Assembly (NCBI RefSeq): GCF_041146795.1
Contig: NC_135174.1
Span: 22,902,878-22,966,877 of the forward strand
DNA length: 64,000 bases
From: Maylandia zebra
Taxonomy: Eukaryota; Chordata; Actinopteri; Cichliformes; Cichlidae
Direction: 5' to 3'
The notes under the pieces were generated by a model that searched no databases, had not been told where the DNA came from, and saw nothing but the letters and a program-made list of their open reading frames with translations. Shown here piece by piece: positions 46,710 to 59,013 of this stretch (position 1 is the first letter of the stretch; each line of letters begins with the position of its first letter). The translations under genes were made by a program, and so were the position numbers.

Positions 46710-47082
46710 GCAGTAGCCTGCCAGCATGGCCCTTCCCAGGGGACATCCTCCTCCTTCCCCCTGGCCCCCTCTCTTCCTCCTTCTCCTCTTCCTTCTCCTC
46801 CTTATCTCCTCCCCGCTTCCTCTGCAGGCTCGGCCGCTCCTCCTGCACCCGTCCATCAATGTCGCGGTGGTGTTCAGCGGCTCTAGCTACCAGAATGAGG
46901 TTAGAGGTCGTCTCAGTGGAGAGAATTTTGTCGACCTTCCCGTAGTAGTCAGCCCTGTAACGGTGCTGGTCAATGACACCAACCCTCGTGACCTGCTGAC
47001 ACGTCTCTGCGATACCATGGCAACGGAAAAGCTGCACGGTGTGGTGTTTGAGGATGATGTGGGCTCGGGTACCGGCGCTCAG
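46710..47082 (+). CDS. grin2c: grin2c first coding exon: signal peptide and start of amino-terminal domain
   Basis: GluN2C is the glutamate-binding subunit of NMDA-type ion channels, in the postsynaptic membrane with GluN1. The exon opens after a polypyrimidine tract and CCAG at 46709. The start ATG at 46726 has A at -3 and G at +4, a strong Kozak context. It is followed by a Pro-rich leader and a Leu-rich hydrophobic core (about residues 13-34), a clear signal peptide. The mature domain starts near SINVAVVFSGSS and continues ENFVDLPV, LVNDTNPRDLL and HGVVFEDD. These align with human GRIN2C (I recall NFxDLP- and VNTTNPSSLL-type segments) better than with GRIN2A, B or D. The donor is GTAAGA at 47083. 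The coding part is 357 nt and ends in phase 0. The antisense open frame over this exon is a shadow. Confidence 0.93.
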
Positions 47083-48659
47083 GTAAGAATAATTTATGCA
47101 TTTTTGTGTTTTCTGATCCGACATCCTCTCCAGAGTCATGGTGTTCAGTCACCCAGATCCATTTCCTAAAGCTGCACGAGGCAAGACTTTATGTAAAAAA
47201 GCATCTGTCCTGTCCTAAATCACAAAGAGGAACAAATTGAGATGCCAAGCGTGTACTAAATGCTTACTTTTACTTGCTGTCTTTGCAGAAATTAAATTAT
47301 GGTGTCGGTAGGGTTTCAGATCGTAAAGGGAAGAGATGTTGCATTAAATCAAAGCAGTATTTTAGAGGATTTATTAACCTAAAAAAGGCATTGTTCTCAG
47401 CTTAAATGAAGTCGTAGGAAAAAGTATAGCTAGCATAGAGTTACCAAAAACATCATCCAAAGATTTGTTTTATCACTGAAATCTCCTAAAAAGAATTTTG
47501 CTGAAAAAAGTGAAATGTTTTATGAGTGCATTTAAACATTAGAAGTAAAACGCTTGAAACAGGTTTATTATTTGATATGCCTTTTAATGTTAATACCATA
47601 GAATTGAAGCTTGCATTTAATTGTTAGCACATATTCTTTTACTAATAAAGAGCAAGGTCTCTGATTTACCATTAAACTATTGCCATAACTCCAACAACAG
47701 CCAGTAAAAACCAGACACCTCAAAGAAAACTGTGGCAATAGAGAATCTACTATGGAAGCACGCATGGGTAGACGTGGTACATGTAGGTTTTGGCCGCTAC
47801 ATGCTATTTTTTGGATTTTGTTGCTGCTACTTTAATGCAACAATTTTCCCTTCATAGATGCCTGGATCGCTGAGCAACTTTGCACTTCACAGTCAAATTC
47901 TTCTTCTTTTGCAAACATCCATTCATCCACCCATCCATCCAAGTCAAGTTTGTGATAGGGTTGGAGCCTGTGACATTAAAATGAACAACAATAGTTAATT
48001 TAGAATCACCAACTGTTTTACCACACAAGCCAGAGAACCCATGCAGGCGCAGGGAGAACTATGCAATCACATAAAGAGGCTCCTGGGGGATTTGAACCCA
48101 GGACCTTCTTGCCACCATGTTGCCCATTTGCCCCCCAAGTTTCGGCTAGTCACCCTATCTACAAGAAGTCACCACAGCGGAAAGCTCCACATGGTTGAGT
48201 TGGCAGATTTTGAGACCTCCCCTATTAGTAATTTTAATACAAATTCTGAGTGTAGTATAATAATAATTACATGAAAACAAAACTGGAGCTCTACAAGTTT
48301 TGAAACCATTACCTTTTTAAAACATCTGAAAGACTTGTTATTATGTTTTATATTTATTTTATTTATTTTTTATTTATTTTATTTTATTTTTATTATGTAT
48401 TATTTTATTAATGCCGGTTAAGGTTTGCCTGACAAAATTGTTGCTTTTCAAGTGCTGTTTTGATTTAAACAAAAAAAAGGTGCTTAGTTTGCCATTAAAC
48501 TGGCAATCGATCAGTTTCTGGATTGAATATGAATTTTACATCCTGGTCTTTCGACCACTACTAATTGGTAAAACTATATTAATGAATATGAGTTATTCTG
48601 GTGCAACACTTTCATCTTCTTTTATTCAAATATGAAATCTGTTTGTTTTAATCTTTCAG
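47083..48659 (+). other. grin2c: grin2c intron
   Basis: No exon. A diverged interspersed repeat lies at about 47900-48125 ('catccacccatccatcc', 'tagaatcaccaactg', 'agagaacccatgcaggcgcagggagaac'), followed by AT-rich sequence with a (TTTAT)n tract at 48345-48412. Confidence 0.8.
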
Positions 48660-48758
48660 GTGGCAGAAGTAGCACAGATCTTGGACTTTCTCTCCACACA
48701 GACAGCTCTGCCAATTGTGGGCATCAGTGGTGGGTCTGCAGTCGTCATACCGTATAAG
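48660..48758 (+). CDS. grin2c: grin2c exon: amino-terminal domain
   Basis: 99 nt, 33 codons, phase 0 at both ends. The acceptor is TTTCAG at 48659 and the donor is GTACTG at 48759. The peptide contains VAQILDFLSTQT and GISGGSAVV, conserved in GluN2 amino-terminal domains (human GRIN2C VAQILDFISSQT, as I recall). The last residues, IPYK, differ from the LTPK seen in mammals. Confidence 0.93.
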
Positions 48759-51700
48759 GTACTGTGAAAACAATGAGACTTTCAATCTTCTCAACACTGT
48801 CCCACCACCAGGATCGAGCCTAAATTGGACCTTCGCACCACACTCGTGAATGCATTTCAGTCAGAGGTATCAAAATAATACTAGTCACATATGTATAATG
48901 AGGGAAAAACAACTTCTTGGCATAAGATGAACAACAACCTGCAATATAAATCCTGTCAGCAGCAGCACTCGCTCTTCACAGCCTCCTGTCTTAGTCAGAA
49001 CTCTTTTGCACCGGCATCACTCAGCTTAAAACAACTTAAGTAGGTCAGAGCGGTGAAACCTACTTTGGCAAGCAACTCGCTGCATGCAAATATTTGGATA
49101 TGAGCAATACAGATGGGTGAATTATCAGCGATGACTAGAGCCTTCGACCCTCATCATCTCGTCTAATCCGTGGCTGGGAAAAGTCTTGAGTTGTGGGAAA
49201 GGAAACTTCGTAAGGGGAGACAAGTGCTACGGGTGATCTGTGCTTCAATCAATCATGTCTACACAGTCGAAGACCAGCAGGTTTTTCCCGCTATGATTTA
49301 GCATGTATCTCATTGATGAATAGAAATGGAGAGCAGCGAGCTGTGTAGTTAGATTGTAAAGAAGAGATTGATGACACCAGATGGATTCTTAATCTTTACT
49401 TTTTCTCCACTTTGTGGTGGGAATGTGGCTCCGTCTCTACTTCCTTTCACACTCTAAGCTTTCGGCTCATCTCCCCTTCCTTCCTTTAATTGCTTAACTG
49501 CTATCTCCAACACCTTGTATTTATAGAAACAACTCTCAAACACATGCAAATGAATACTGTCACATATGAGAAGTACACACACACACACACATACACACAG
49601 TCAAATGGGTTCATTCCTACACCTATCAACCAATCGAAACTTGTATAGCCCTGTGGCTATAAATTCCACCCCCAGCAACATTTTGTAAACCACAGTAATT
49701 GTTTTTATCATCTTCCTGTTGATGTCACGTCATAGATAGGCATTAAACAGGAGGAGTTGTAACTGCAGGAGAGTGATTGATTTGCTGTATTTTGATGGCA
49801 GAGTGAGTGAATAAGAGACAGACAGAAGAGAAAGATGCCTCGATGAAGCTTGGCTGACAGGTGCCCAAAGGCAGTGTTTTACTGTCTCATAGCTGAGTCT
49901 CTTTTGTGAGTGAAATAGTCCTCCTTGTTTCCATAATTCTCTCTCTTCCTCCCCCCCCCCCTGTTGGTTAGTTCACTTCTAACCCTGTCTCTTTCCCCCA
50001 TGCATTTCATATTTTGCTTTGGTCTCTCTACACCTTCACTGCTTTCTTCTTTTCCTCCATCACCTTCGCTCCTTGAATCTACTTCTTTTTTTTTTTGCAT
50101 GCTGGCAGAGTCTATTAAGACTGTGGCTTGAAGTAAGCCAGAGGCCTGTGCTCCTTTTTGCTCACTTGGAGCTCTAGGACAGCATTAAACTGTTAATTAG
50201 AGCCTTCAGGAGGCTGAAGCACCCTGTAGCGCTTACCATTTATCCCCAAATCCAAACCATTCACTCATCTTTTCCCTCAATTTTTTCTGTCCCTCTGAAA
50301 ACTTCTCCAAGCCATTTACCTCAGATCTGCTTTTAACACACATCTCACACAGTTCTTCTGCTGCCTCCAGAATATTTTTGTCAAATTTCATCATCGATCA
50401 CTGGTCTCTGGTTGGTAATTTGCAGAGCCAATCACAAAACCTGTCAACTTGACAGCGAGCAAACACAAACAAGCAGGTGTGACGTTGCCCCTGAGAAGTC
50501 CAAAGTGTTGAGTGGTGGTTCTCTGTAGAACACAAAGAGAAAAGCATTTTCCTGTGGCCTGCATGTCGAAGGCATTATTTTACCCTTACCCTCATACTCC
50601 TCTTCAGTCTCTCTATATGCTCCTTTGTTGTCCGGAAGAAGAAAAAAAAAAGCTTGTCAGAGGTGTCTGGCACAATGGGACAGGTGGGTTGGATGGAGAA
50701 AGACATGCCCGTGAGTGCATGATTCTGTTAAGGGATAAAAGAGCTCAATAGTGCTTGATTATCAATAGGCCTGATGATGATGAATATCTTTGATAGTGGG
50801 TTTAAAAAGAAGCAGCAGCCGCCCGAGCCGCCTATTTATGGCTCCTGTCTCAGTGATCTTTCTATGGTGAACAACAAGGAAGGAGGGAATGAGACAAAGA
50901 TGAAAAGATTGAAGGCTGGAGAGGAAGTGTGTCTTTTGTCAGACGGCACATACATCAAGCAAAAGCGAAGAAGAGGAAATTAAAGGTTAAGGAAGCGCTG
51001 AAAAACAGCATAAAGGCTGTTCAATGGGGCCTGCGAGGGAAGGAGGGAAAAAAATGTAGTGACGTGTCTCTCGGAGGAGTTAGAAATCAGAGATTGAGCG
51101 TGTTTTCTGTTTGTGTGTTCTTGGCTGGCTGGTTGTCAGTCACTGCAGTGTGCTGGGCGATCATTAGAGGGTGCTACTTCCAGATGTCGAGTCGTGGGAG
51201 CAGTGGAGCAGGAGGCGACAGAGAGGAGATGAGGATGGGGGCAGGAGCATGGTGCCGACGAGGCTGCAGGGGGAACAACAAGAAACTTTAATAACAAAAC
51301 TTTAATTCAGTTGGAATAAAATTCTAACATCTGATATATGAATATTCTAATTATGATGGCAGTGATTGCGATAATAACTGTATTCAGTCTGAGGAAAAGA
51401 TGCATCTTCAGAGTTGATGGGTTTTATGTTTTCAGAAACGTCACTTGGCCAAAAGTATGCAGACAACACCAAAATATCAGACAATCCAAGTGTTAAACAC
51501 GGGTTTTGTTAAGGGTGTTTTATCAAAGTATGGTTATGAGTACCCCAAAACATAGGGTTGGGGTTGTCAAGTAATGCATTACACATCAATCTTTTCTTAA
51601 AAGTAACGGAGTATGTCATTTAATTACTTACCAGAGAACGCAATTTGTTAAACTATCTTTTACAGTGTAAAGCGTATGAACAAAAGGGCAACAAAGCAAA

Positions 51701-52221
51701 GATGAAAACTAGCTCAAAGAGAAGTTCAGGGTCTGGCTGCTGGGTCGGGGTCGGCATGCACTCAGCTTTACAATGACTTTGAGCTCTCAGCTAGCTTTGC
51801 ATTAGCATCCTGTCTGTGCAGATGGCTATAAAGAGCCAATGTGTTAGCAGTATAATGCAGTTGTTTCTGTTCTGCATGCAGTTTGCACTTTAGAATCACT
51901 CTCTGATCCTTTTGGGCAATAGAAATAAAAGTAATGTCAGTATCTCCAATCCTCAATAGGTGCAAATGTCTGACTTTTTTCTCTTTCTATCTGCCCAGCG
52001 TGCTGATAACTGATTAACTGATATGTAATTACTAAATTTAGTTCAGTAACGTTACTATGTTGCTAAAAATGTAATGTGATTACAGTATGTGTTACACCTA
52101 ACACTGCCACTACACAATAGTTGTATGTTAGCTGCAAATGTATATGCAACAGTAATCTGGTTTCTCCAGCTATACTCTTCAAATTTCCAGCAGGAAAGTT
52201 TGTCCATGTTTCTGAAATGCC

Positions 52222-52265
52222 CCCTTTGCAACAACGACACGGGATGATGTCGTTGTTGCAAAGGG
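52222..52265. repeat. Perfect 18-bp inverted repeat (hairpin)
   Basis: Arms CCCTTTGCAACAACGACA (52222-52239) and its exact complement (52248-52265) with an 8-base spacer. Possible hairpin in the grin2c pre-mRNA. No transposon identified around it. Confidence 0.93.
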
Positions 52266-53917
52266 ATTAAAAGCATTCTGTATTTATTATTCCACTGCAA
52301 ACAATGAATCGGCTTCATAAAATAACTATTAATTGTATAGGTTAATTAATTAGCAGATCAGGAGATTAACTGTTTTGAGGATTTAGATAACATTTTGAAG
52401 CCTGGGGCAGAGGTTTGCTCCAATTGGCGTCAGTGTTACTGACGCCAGTAGAGTCTGTTGGGGGCCAAGGCAAAAATTCACAGGGGAGTCCTCCAACCAG
52501 AGTTCGTCATCATTTGTGTTATAAATAAATACATAACTAAATAACTAACTAAATAAAATAAATGTAAGGGATTTTTTTTGGCTTAACAGAAAATGACAAA
52601 AAAGCAGCATATCAGGTAATTTGGAATCTTCAGAGTGCACATATAGTATAATCAATCATTTGGAGGGGGCACCCTATCCTTCGCTTTTGCTGCTGGTGTT
52701 ATAAATGTAATGATTCTGAGAAAAGATAACAAAGAGACACTGGAAAAGATTCTTATACCAGTAACATATTAATACCATTAAATTATATTTGAGCACAAAT
52801 TCAACTTTTGAATGTTGTTCTTGGGCACAGCATCCACAGTATAGCTCTACTTTTTGGATCTTTTTGATAGAACTGTAATAGTTCCAGTACAAAGGATACT
52901 TATGTGCTGGGGACTGCACTACAGATACAGAAAATACAATAGTAGACACACACAACAATGTATATATAGCACTATAATTTACATGACTAGATCTAGTAAC
53001 TTAGAGTACATGTCCAAATTTCTTTGCATCAAAATTTCATAAGTTCTGTCAAACCTTAACATTTAGCTCAAATGCAACTTTAATGTTAACTAAAAAAAGA
53101 TTTCAGAAAATTTTCATTCTCCAAATCACTCAGTTACTGGTGTCCTACAGAAAAAGATGTAAAACATTACTCTACAAATGGCAGAGACCATCTTCAGTTC
53201 AGCAACAATGCCTAAGGCCAAGCTGAGTGGTTATATTGTTAACGCTGTACTAGCGTCTATATTCTTTCACACATATTCCCATTAGGATTCAGGTGGGGCT
53301 CTATGGTGGCTCTGAACGTCATTCACTGCAAATGAAGAAGCTGCAAGCAGCTGAATGCTTTGCTGGTGGCATGCTGTGCCCCTCATCGGAGCTCAATGTT
53401 GGCGTCTGGCTCTCAGCTGATGTTCTAGTACATCACAGAAGTGCTGGATAGGGTTGAGGTCAGGGCTCAATGCCTGTCCACACTGTTGTCTATAATCAAG
53501 CGAAGCCTGCTAGCTAGGTCAGGCCGCTCGAGCTGCATTATGTCATAGACACGTAACATGCCTGACTCTCCCACTTTGGTGGTGAATTAAAGCTGCAAAA
53601 TGTCCCATCCCTCTCTCTCCTGCTCCACATCACTACCTGCTATTTCAATCCCTCCACCACCCTGCAGCCACATGCAGGCACCAGGGGAGTATTTACTTAC
53701 AACTCCCCAATTTCCTTCCCAATTTGCAGTAGGTATGTCACCAGAATCAGCCATTTTTATACTTGATACGTTTTAATACCAAAATTCTAAAATCACAACT
53801 GTACATTTTTTAATCACCTGCAAGTGTTCTCGTCTGTCATCACTGCATTCACTAGAAATACTAGACATAACCATAGCAAAATCCCCAGTGGAAGATTGTA
53901 ACCAGCGTGCCATGATA

Positions 53918-54212
53918 CACCGTAAAAAAAAACAATTCTAAAAAAAACAGTAATATTCTGGCAGCTGGGGCGCCAAAATAATACCAGAAAATAACTTTCT
54001 CATAAAAATACGGTTATTTTCAGTAATGACAATATAGTTCGTTGCCCTAATTTTACATGGGATTTTGCCTTTTCCAGGTGCTTTTAAACATTAAATTAGG
54101 AACATTTTAATGTGATTAAACAATGAAATTACCTATAAACAAGGTCAATGAATGCGGCAATATGAATAATAATACTTAAATGTACAGAAATATACAGTTA
54201 ACAGTTGGTTTA

Positions 54213-54252
<40 letters not shown>

Positions 54253-54430
54253 GATTGCATTTATATAGCGCTTTCGAGACCCTAAAAGCACTTTACAATT
54301 CCACTATTCATTCTCTCTCACATTCACACACTGGTGGAGGCAAGCTACAGTCGTAGCCACAGCTGCCCTGGGACAGACTGACAGAGGCGAGGCTGCCATA
54401 TCGCACCATCTGGCCATCACCAGTAGGTGA
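53918..54430 (-). mobile_element. Copy of composite repeat E (right arm plus SINE), opposite strand, without element D
   Basis: The minus strand repeats 25465-25748 and the SINE of 20600-20817: the CACCGTAAAAAAAAA end, 'gcagctggggcgccaaaataataccagaaaataactttctcataaaaatacgg', 'ttacctataaacaaggtcaatgaatg', then an ATT repeat and the SINE body. Element D is absent, so this copy shows the junction that D interrupts at 20818. The left part of E is missing beyond 54430. Confidence 0.85.
54213..54251. repeat. (AAT)13 microsatellite
   Basis: ATT-repeat tail of the reversed SINE, about 13 units. The corresponding spot in the 20.8-kb copy is where element D inserted. Confidence 0.95.
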
Positions 54431-54477
54431 TCCACTATTTCTGGTATCATCACATCTAACATTACTTTAATTATTAT

Positions 54478-54545
54478 TTAGAATAGAATAGAATTCAACT
54501 TTATTGTCATTGCACATGCACAGGTACAGGGCAACGAAATGCAGT
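54478..54545 (-). repeat. LINE 3' tail fragment, minus strand
   Basis: The minus strand reads 'tttcgttgccctgtacctgtgcatgtgcaatgacaataaagttgaattctattctattct', the typical 3' end of a CR1/L2-like LINE with a TATTC tail. Confidence 0.7.
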
Positions 54546-54769
54546 TTAATTTAATATTATTAAATCTCCATAATGTAATTTACTTAACCATTAATTCTCC
54601 AAGTATCTTGAAATCTACTGAAAAGATGATAGTAGAGAGCATGCAATAACAATATTCAATTTTAGTCACTTACAGTTATTTATTCACCTTTCAATCACTT
54701 TAATGTTAAAACTGTGTAATTTTAAAACTGTATATACTGTATATTCTGTGTATTTGTTATCTCACTCTC

Positions 54770-54868
54770 ATTGCCTGTTCTTATTGTCCTTATATTCAAC
54801 ATTATGCTGCTCTGTTGTATGTTAATTGCCCCTTGGGGATAAATAAAGTCTTTCTAATTCTGATAACA
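54770..54868 (+). repeat. LINE 3' tail fragment, plus strand
   Basis: 'gttaattgccccttggggataaataaagtctttctaattct', a CR1/L2-like LINE 3' end with a short repeated tail. Confidence 0.55.
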
Positions 54869-57169
54869 AGTCAGTTCAAAATCCAATATGGGTGTTAATG
54901 GGTTAGAGTCTGTGTAGGCTACATATATGATTCACGTAATTTTGAGAACCTTTAAATTGATCCAAGAAGCAAACAAAAGACAATTACTTCTTCCAACGAA
55001 AAGACTTAAGCAGTTGAAGAGATAAAGATTTAAAAAAAAAACCATGAGGCATAGGAACATATTACGTCCACAGTGAAGTGGACATAATAGCAATGACGTG
55101 ATAGAAAAACTACCTCATCACCTCACCTCATCTTAAAAAATGTCTTTCTGAAAAAAACAAAACAAATAGTTTTCACTTGACATAAATATAAAGAGCATCA
55201 TTGCTTTTGTAAATTGGGTTGAGTTCACTCTTAAAATAATGACAGAGGGTAGTAAATTATTTTAATAGCCGCCGTGAAACATTTTGGGAAAGGAGGAATT
55301 AATTAACTGCAGATGACAGCTCTTATCTGCTCTCGTGAAGCACTATTAAATCTCTCTGTTTTGCGCCATAAATGTTTGATCACTCACAAACAAGCTTTTG
55401 TTTGTTACAGTTACAAACATCAAATAATGAGCGACTGCACTGGCAGGCGATGATACGGTCTGGAATTTAAAAAAAAAAGAAAAGCTGACAGCTTTATGTG
55501 GATGCCAGTAAACATGGACAAAAGTGCCTTTAAACTGTGAACATGATGGATTTTTGAAGCAAAGAAAGCGTTGAGTTCGAGCATTCGAGCATATAAGATC
55601 ATCTATTACAATTTGAGGCTGTCAGTGGAAGATTATATTCAAGGGTTACCGTCTGAGGACTGGCTGCAGTCTAAGGTCACACGCTGGTCGTGATTTTGGT
55701 TCAAAGTGATGATGTGAGCCAGACAACTGTCACTGGATCACAGTGTACGTTTCTTTTTTAGGGGTTTGTTTCTGCTGCCAGACTGACCCGCTTTCTCTGT
55801 CTGTCCTTCTGCACCTCTGTTTCCTCTCTCCACCGCCTCCCTTCTGGCTCTCCCTCGGCCTCATGATCCAGAAACCACAGCACTCTATAAACAGGTCATG
55901 AGAAGAACAGAGCTGCTGCATTCACGTTGGATACAGTTTTCCATTGCTGGGAATAAAATCACATTAATGGCCAAATCCAATGAGTATGACCCAATAATTT
56001 CTAAAAGGCAGTCGGTCAAAGTAGTAATAAAAGTATTTCAGTAGTTTAATACTTTTCCTGACATCATGAAGAGATAAATGTCACTATATAAAGGACAAGT
56101 AAGTCCCCTAAAAACATTTCCATCAACTTCCATCGAATGTGCTTGATTTCTTCCACCAACCCCAATGCACCAAAAGATAATCTGATTCTGTCGCTGATGC
56201 TCAAGTCATCACAACTACTTTTGAAATACTGCCTGAGATCATTTCTTTTGAAGATATAGTCCCTTTCAAGAGAGAAGCTGTCACCAAGACCATGTCTTCA
56301 AAAATATATCTGTGATTATCGTAGCTTTAATGTCGGATAACTTGATGAAAAAAGAAAAAAAAATTGACGAGAGCCTCCTTTCTTTCCTTTCTTTGTTTGT
56401 GCATCGGCCTTAGCATATTTAGAAAGATACATCAATTTTTACCTTCTTACAATAAAAAAAATTTCTGTGTCAAAGACCCAAAGGTGTAGACTGAAATGAT
56501 CATGGTTGAAAAACACATTTATGCTTTGTTAAAACTTTACACCCAGACAAGAGGGTGTTAAATGTTGTCACATTTTTTAACCAACTTCGAGCAAAAGTAC
56601 CATGGTATGTATCATAAATTCAGGGAGTCAGGTAGGAACTAATTTTTCATGGAATGAAAAATTAAACAAAAAATGCGAAACCTTTGCAGTTTACTGGCGT
56701 GAGTTGTGCCTGTTTGTCCTTTAATACACACGGCTCACTCATTACAAAGTTGTCTTTTTTTTGGTGATGAAATTTTTTTTTTTATCATTCTAGAGGGTAT
56801 GAATTTCAGATTTCAGAAATAATGTAAATTATATGCCATTGTCTTTGGAGTCAACATGTTAGAAAGCACATTTTATCATTACTGCATCATTAAAATGCCA
56901 AAAGAGGGAATATCTCATACCCCCAGTGCAGAGCGTTCTCACTCCCGTTGCTCCTGCTAATACGCAAGCACCTTTTATCATGGGCATGTTGTTATTACCC
57001 TTTGAAAGGGTGGACGAGAATCATATTTTATAATCTAGCTAGGGTTTAAAGATGGTGTTTGACAGCGAACCATTTACAGAAACACCATTATTGGATTTTC
57101 CTGTTAAATTGTCACATTCAGTATATTACACATTTGGTGTACCTCCAGAAAAGTGCCTTTATTTTTACT

Positions 57170-57257
57170 GTAGTTTTTATATTGTTAAGCACTTTGTGCA
57201 GCATCGGCTGTTTGAAATGTGCTATATAAATAAATTTGACCTTGACCTTTGACCTTT
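57170..57257 (+). repeat. SINE/LINE 3' tail fragment with (TTGACC)n tail
   Basis: 'gttaagcactttgtgcagcatcggctgtttgaaatgtgctatataaataaatttgaccttgacctttgacc', the generic fish tail that ends in a short tandem repeat. Confidence 0.65.
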
Positions 57258-57320
57258 AAAAAATATAGATTTTGTGGGGAGAGCTGGCTTTCATGCCTCA
57301 TTTTTGTTAAGAGTGCACTA

Positions 57321-57851
57321 TACACTCACTGGCCACTTTATTAGATTCACCTTCAGTTCCTGGGTTGGACTGGGTTGTGCAATTTTGGTGAGGTATGTGA
57401 ATTGCAGCCTCAGTTTCCTGTTTTTTTCTTTAGTTGACAGAAGTGGTCTTCTGCTGCTTCATGGTTTGAGCTGTTGTGCATTCAGCGATGCTCTTCTGCA
57501 TACCTTGATTGTAATGCGTGGTTATTTGAGGTACTGTTGTCTTCCTATTAGCTCAAAGTAGTCTGCCCTCGCTGGATTTTTTTTCTCCTTTTTTTGGACC
57601 ATTCTCTGTAAAGCCTAAAAATGTTTGTGTGAGAAACTGCTGGTCCCAAGAGACCAGCAGTTTCTAAAAGGCCAGCCTATGGAACACCAGGAACCAGGCC
57701 ATGTTCAAAGTCAGTTAAATCCCATTTCTACCCACGTCTGAATTTCAGCAGATTGTCTTGACCATGTCTCGAGTCTCTGCTATGTGATTGGCTGATTAGA
57801 TGTTTGCGTTAATGGGCAGTTGAACACCTAATAAAGTGGCTTGTGAGTGTA
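57321..57851. mobile_element. Non-autonomous Tc1-like element with both ends, copy 3
   Basis: 531 bp with TACACTCACTGGCCACTTTA at the left and TAAAGTGGCTTGTGAGTGTA at the right, good terminal inverted repeats starting and ending at TA. Internal sequence is shared with 45185-46090 ('atgctcttctgcataccttgattgtaa', 'ggaccattctctgta'). An internal perfect 14-bp inverted repeat (57632-57645, 57652-57665, spacer 6) is AGAAACTGCTGGTC. It encodes no transposase. Confidence 0.85.
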
Positions 57852-58981
57852 AATACATGCTAACAATATTGTTATTTTTATACATATTGATGTAATTTGT
57901 GAACTATCTGTGGCCATCAGATGCATTAATGGATGCTAATATTTGGCTGTGATTTGTGGTAGGGGGCTTTGTTAAGCAATTAAAATGGTAAATCTAGCAG
58001 ACCTGTCTGGGTATTACTGTGTAATACATTTGTGTCCATATGTGAATGAGCATCTGTGTGTGCTTGACTGACACCAGTCACTCCGCTGAGCAACGGTACA
58101 GTACAAAGTTCTCCCCGTGGAATGAGAGGACTGTGTGAGCAGCCACCATGTCCACAGTCTCCCTGTCATATTACCATACGCTGCTGCAGTAGGACTGCTA
58201 ATTACACTTGTGTGTGACAGCCGCACTGCCAAGGTGGTGAGAACAAGACGGCTGGGAAGTGGAGGATGAAAAGAGGGAGGGTGAACTCTGTCTCTTTGTG
58301 TGGGTGTGTCACTGTGAGAGTTAGTCGAGAACAGGATTTTGTTGTAATTCTCATTTGATTTCACTATGGAAGAGAAAGTGAATGTCTTCAAACATGTTTG
58401 ATTCTGATGTGACAAACTGAATAGTGATGAAGCACCGACTTGACCGAGGAGGTCACCGTGTTATTAGCTTGTTTAATAGCTCGGGCACAACTAATTGTAT
58501 TTTTCTCTTCTAATGATGCACCTCACCGCTGCATAGACATACTAGCTGAAGTGGGGCACTATAGCTAACCAGGACTGCCAATCCACAGCCATTTTTTATT
58601 CATTCACTGACAGCCTCAGTATTGCTATTTTTATAGCTATTTTGATGCCTAGCCCAGTCCGTGGTCTGGTAGCATTTCAACTCTGGATAGAGGTGAGTTT
58701 CAAACAAGCACAGACAGAGATAAAATTGGTAGAAATTGAGTGAAAGAGTCTGGCTGTGATACTTCTGTGGTATTCCTCAGGCTGCAGAACTCTCTTGGGC
58801 TTTGCAGAGGCTCTGAGCTGTGAGAGAGGGAAAAGCAACAGGAAGGAGCGATGACAGTTAGTCACCTCTGAGACGAGAACAGACTGAAAAGATCTGAGAC
58901 CTGGTCCCTAATGGCACTTGACAGTTTAACAGTAGCTCTTCTCTCTCTCATTCATTCTGTTTGCCTTCTTCTCTTGTGCAT

Positions 58982-59013
58982 TACATGGTATAGTACATGT
59001 ACTATACCATGTA
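58982..59013. repeat. Perfect 32-bp palindrome
   Basis: TACATGGTATAGTACA followed directly by its exact reverse complement with no spacer. It sits in the grin2c intron and no repeat family was recognised around it. Confidence 0.95.

Noticed and set aside
46459..47139. 226-codon minus-strand open frame
   Set aside because: It is antisense to the grin2c signal-peptide exon and reads mostly as low-complexity Glu/Lys/Arg and Gly runs from the reversed Pro/Leu codons.
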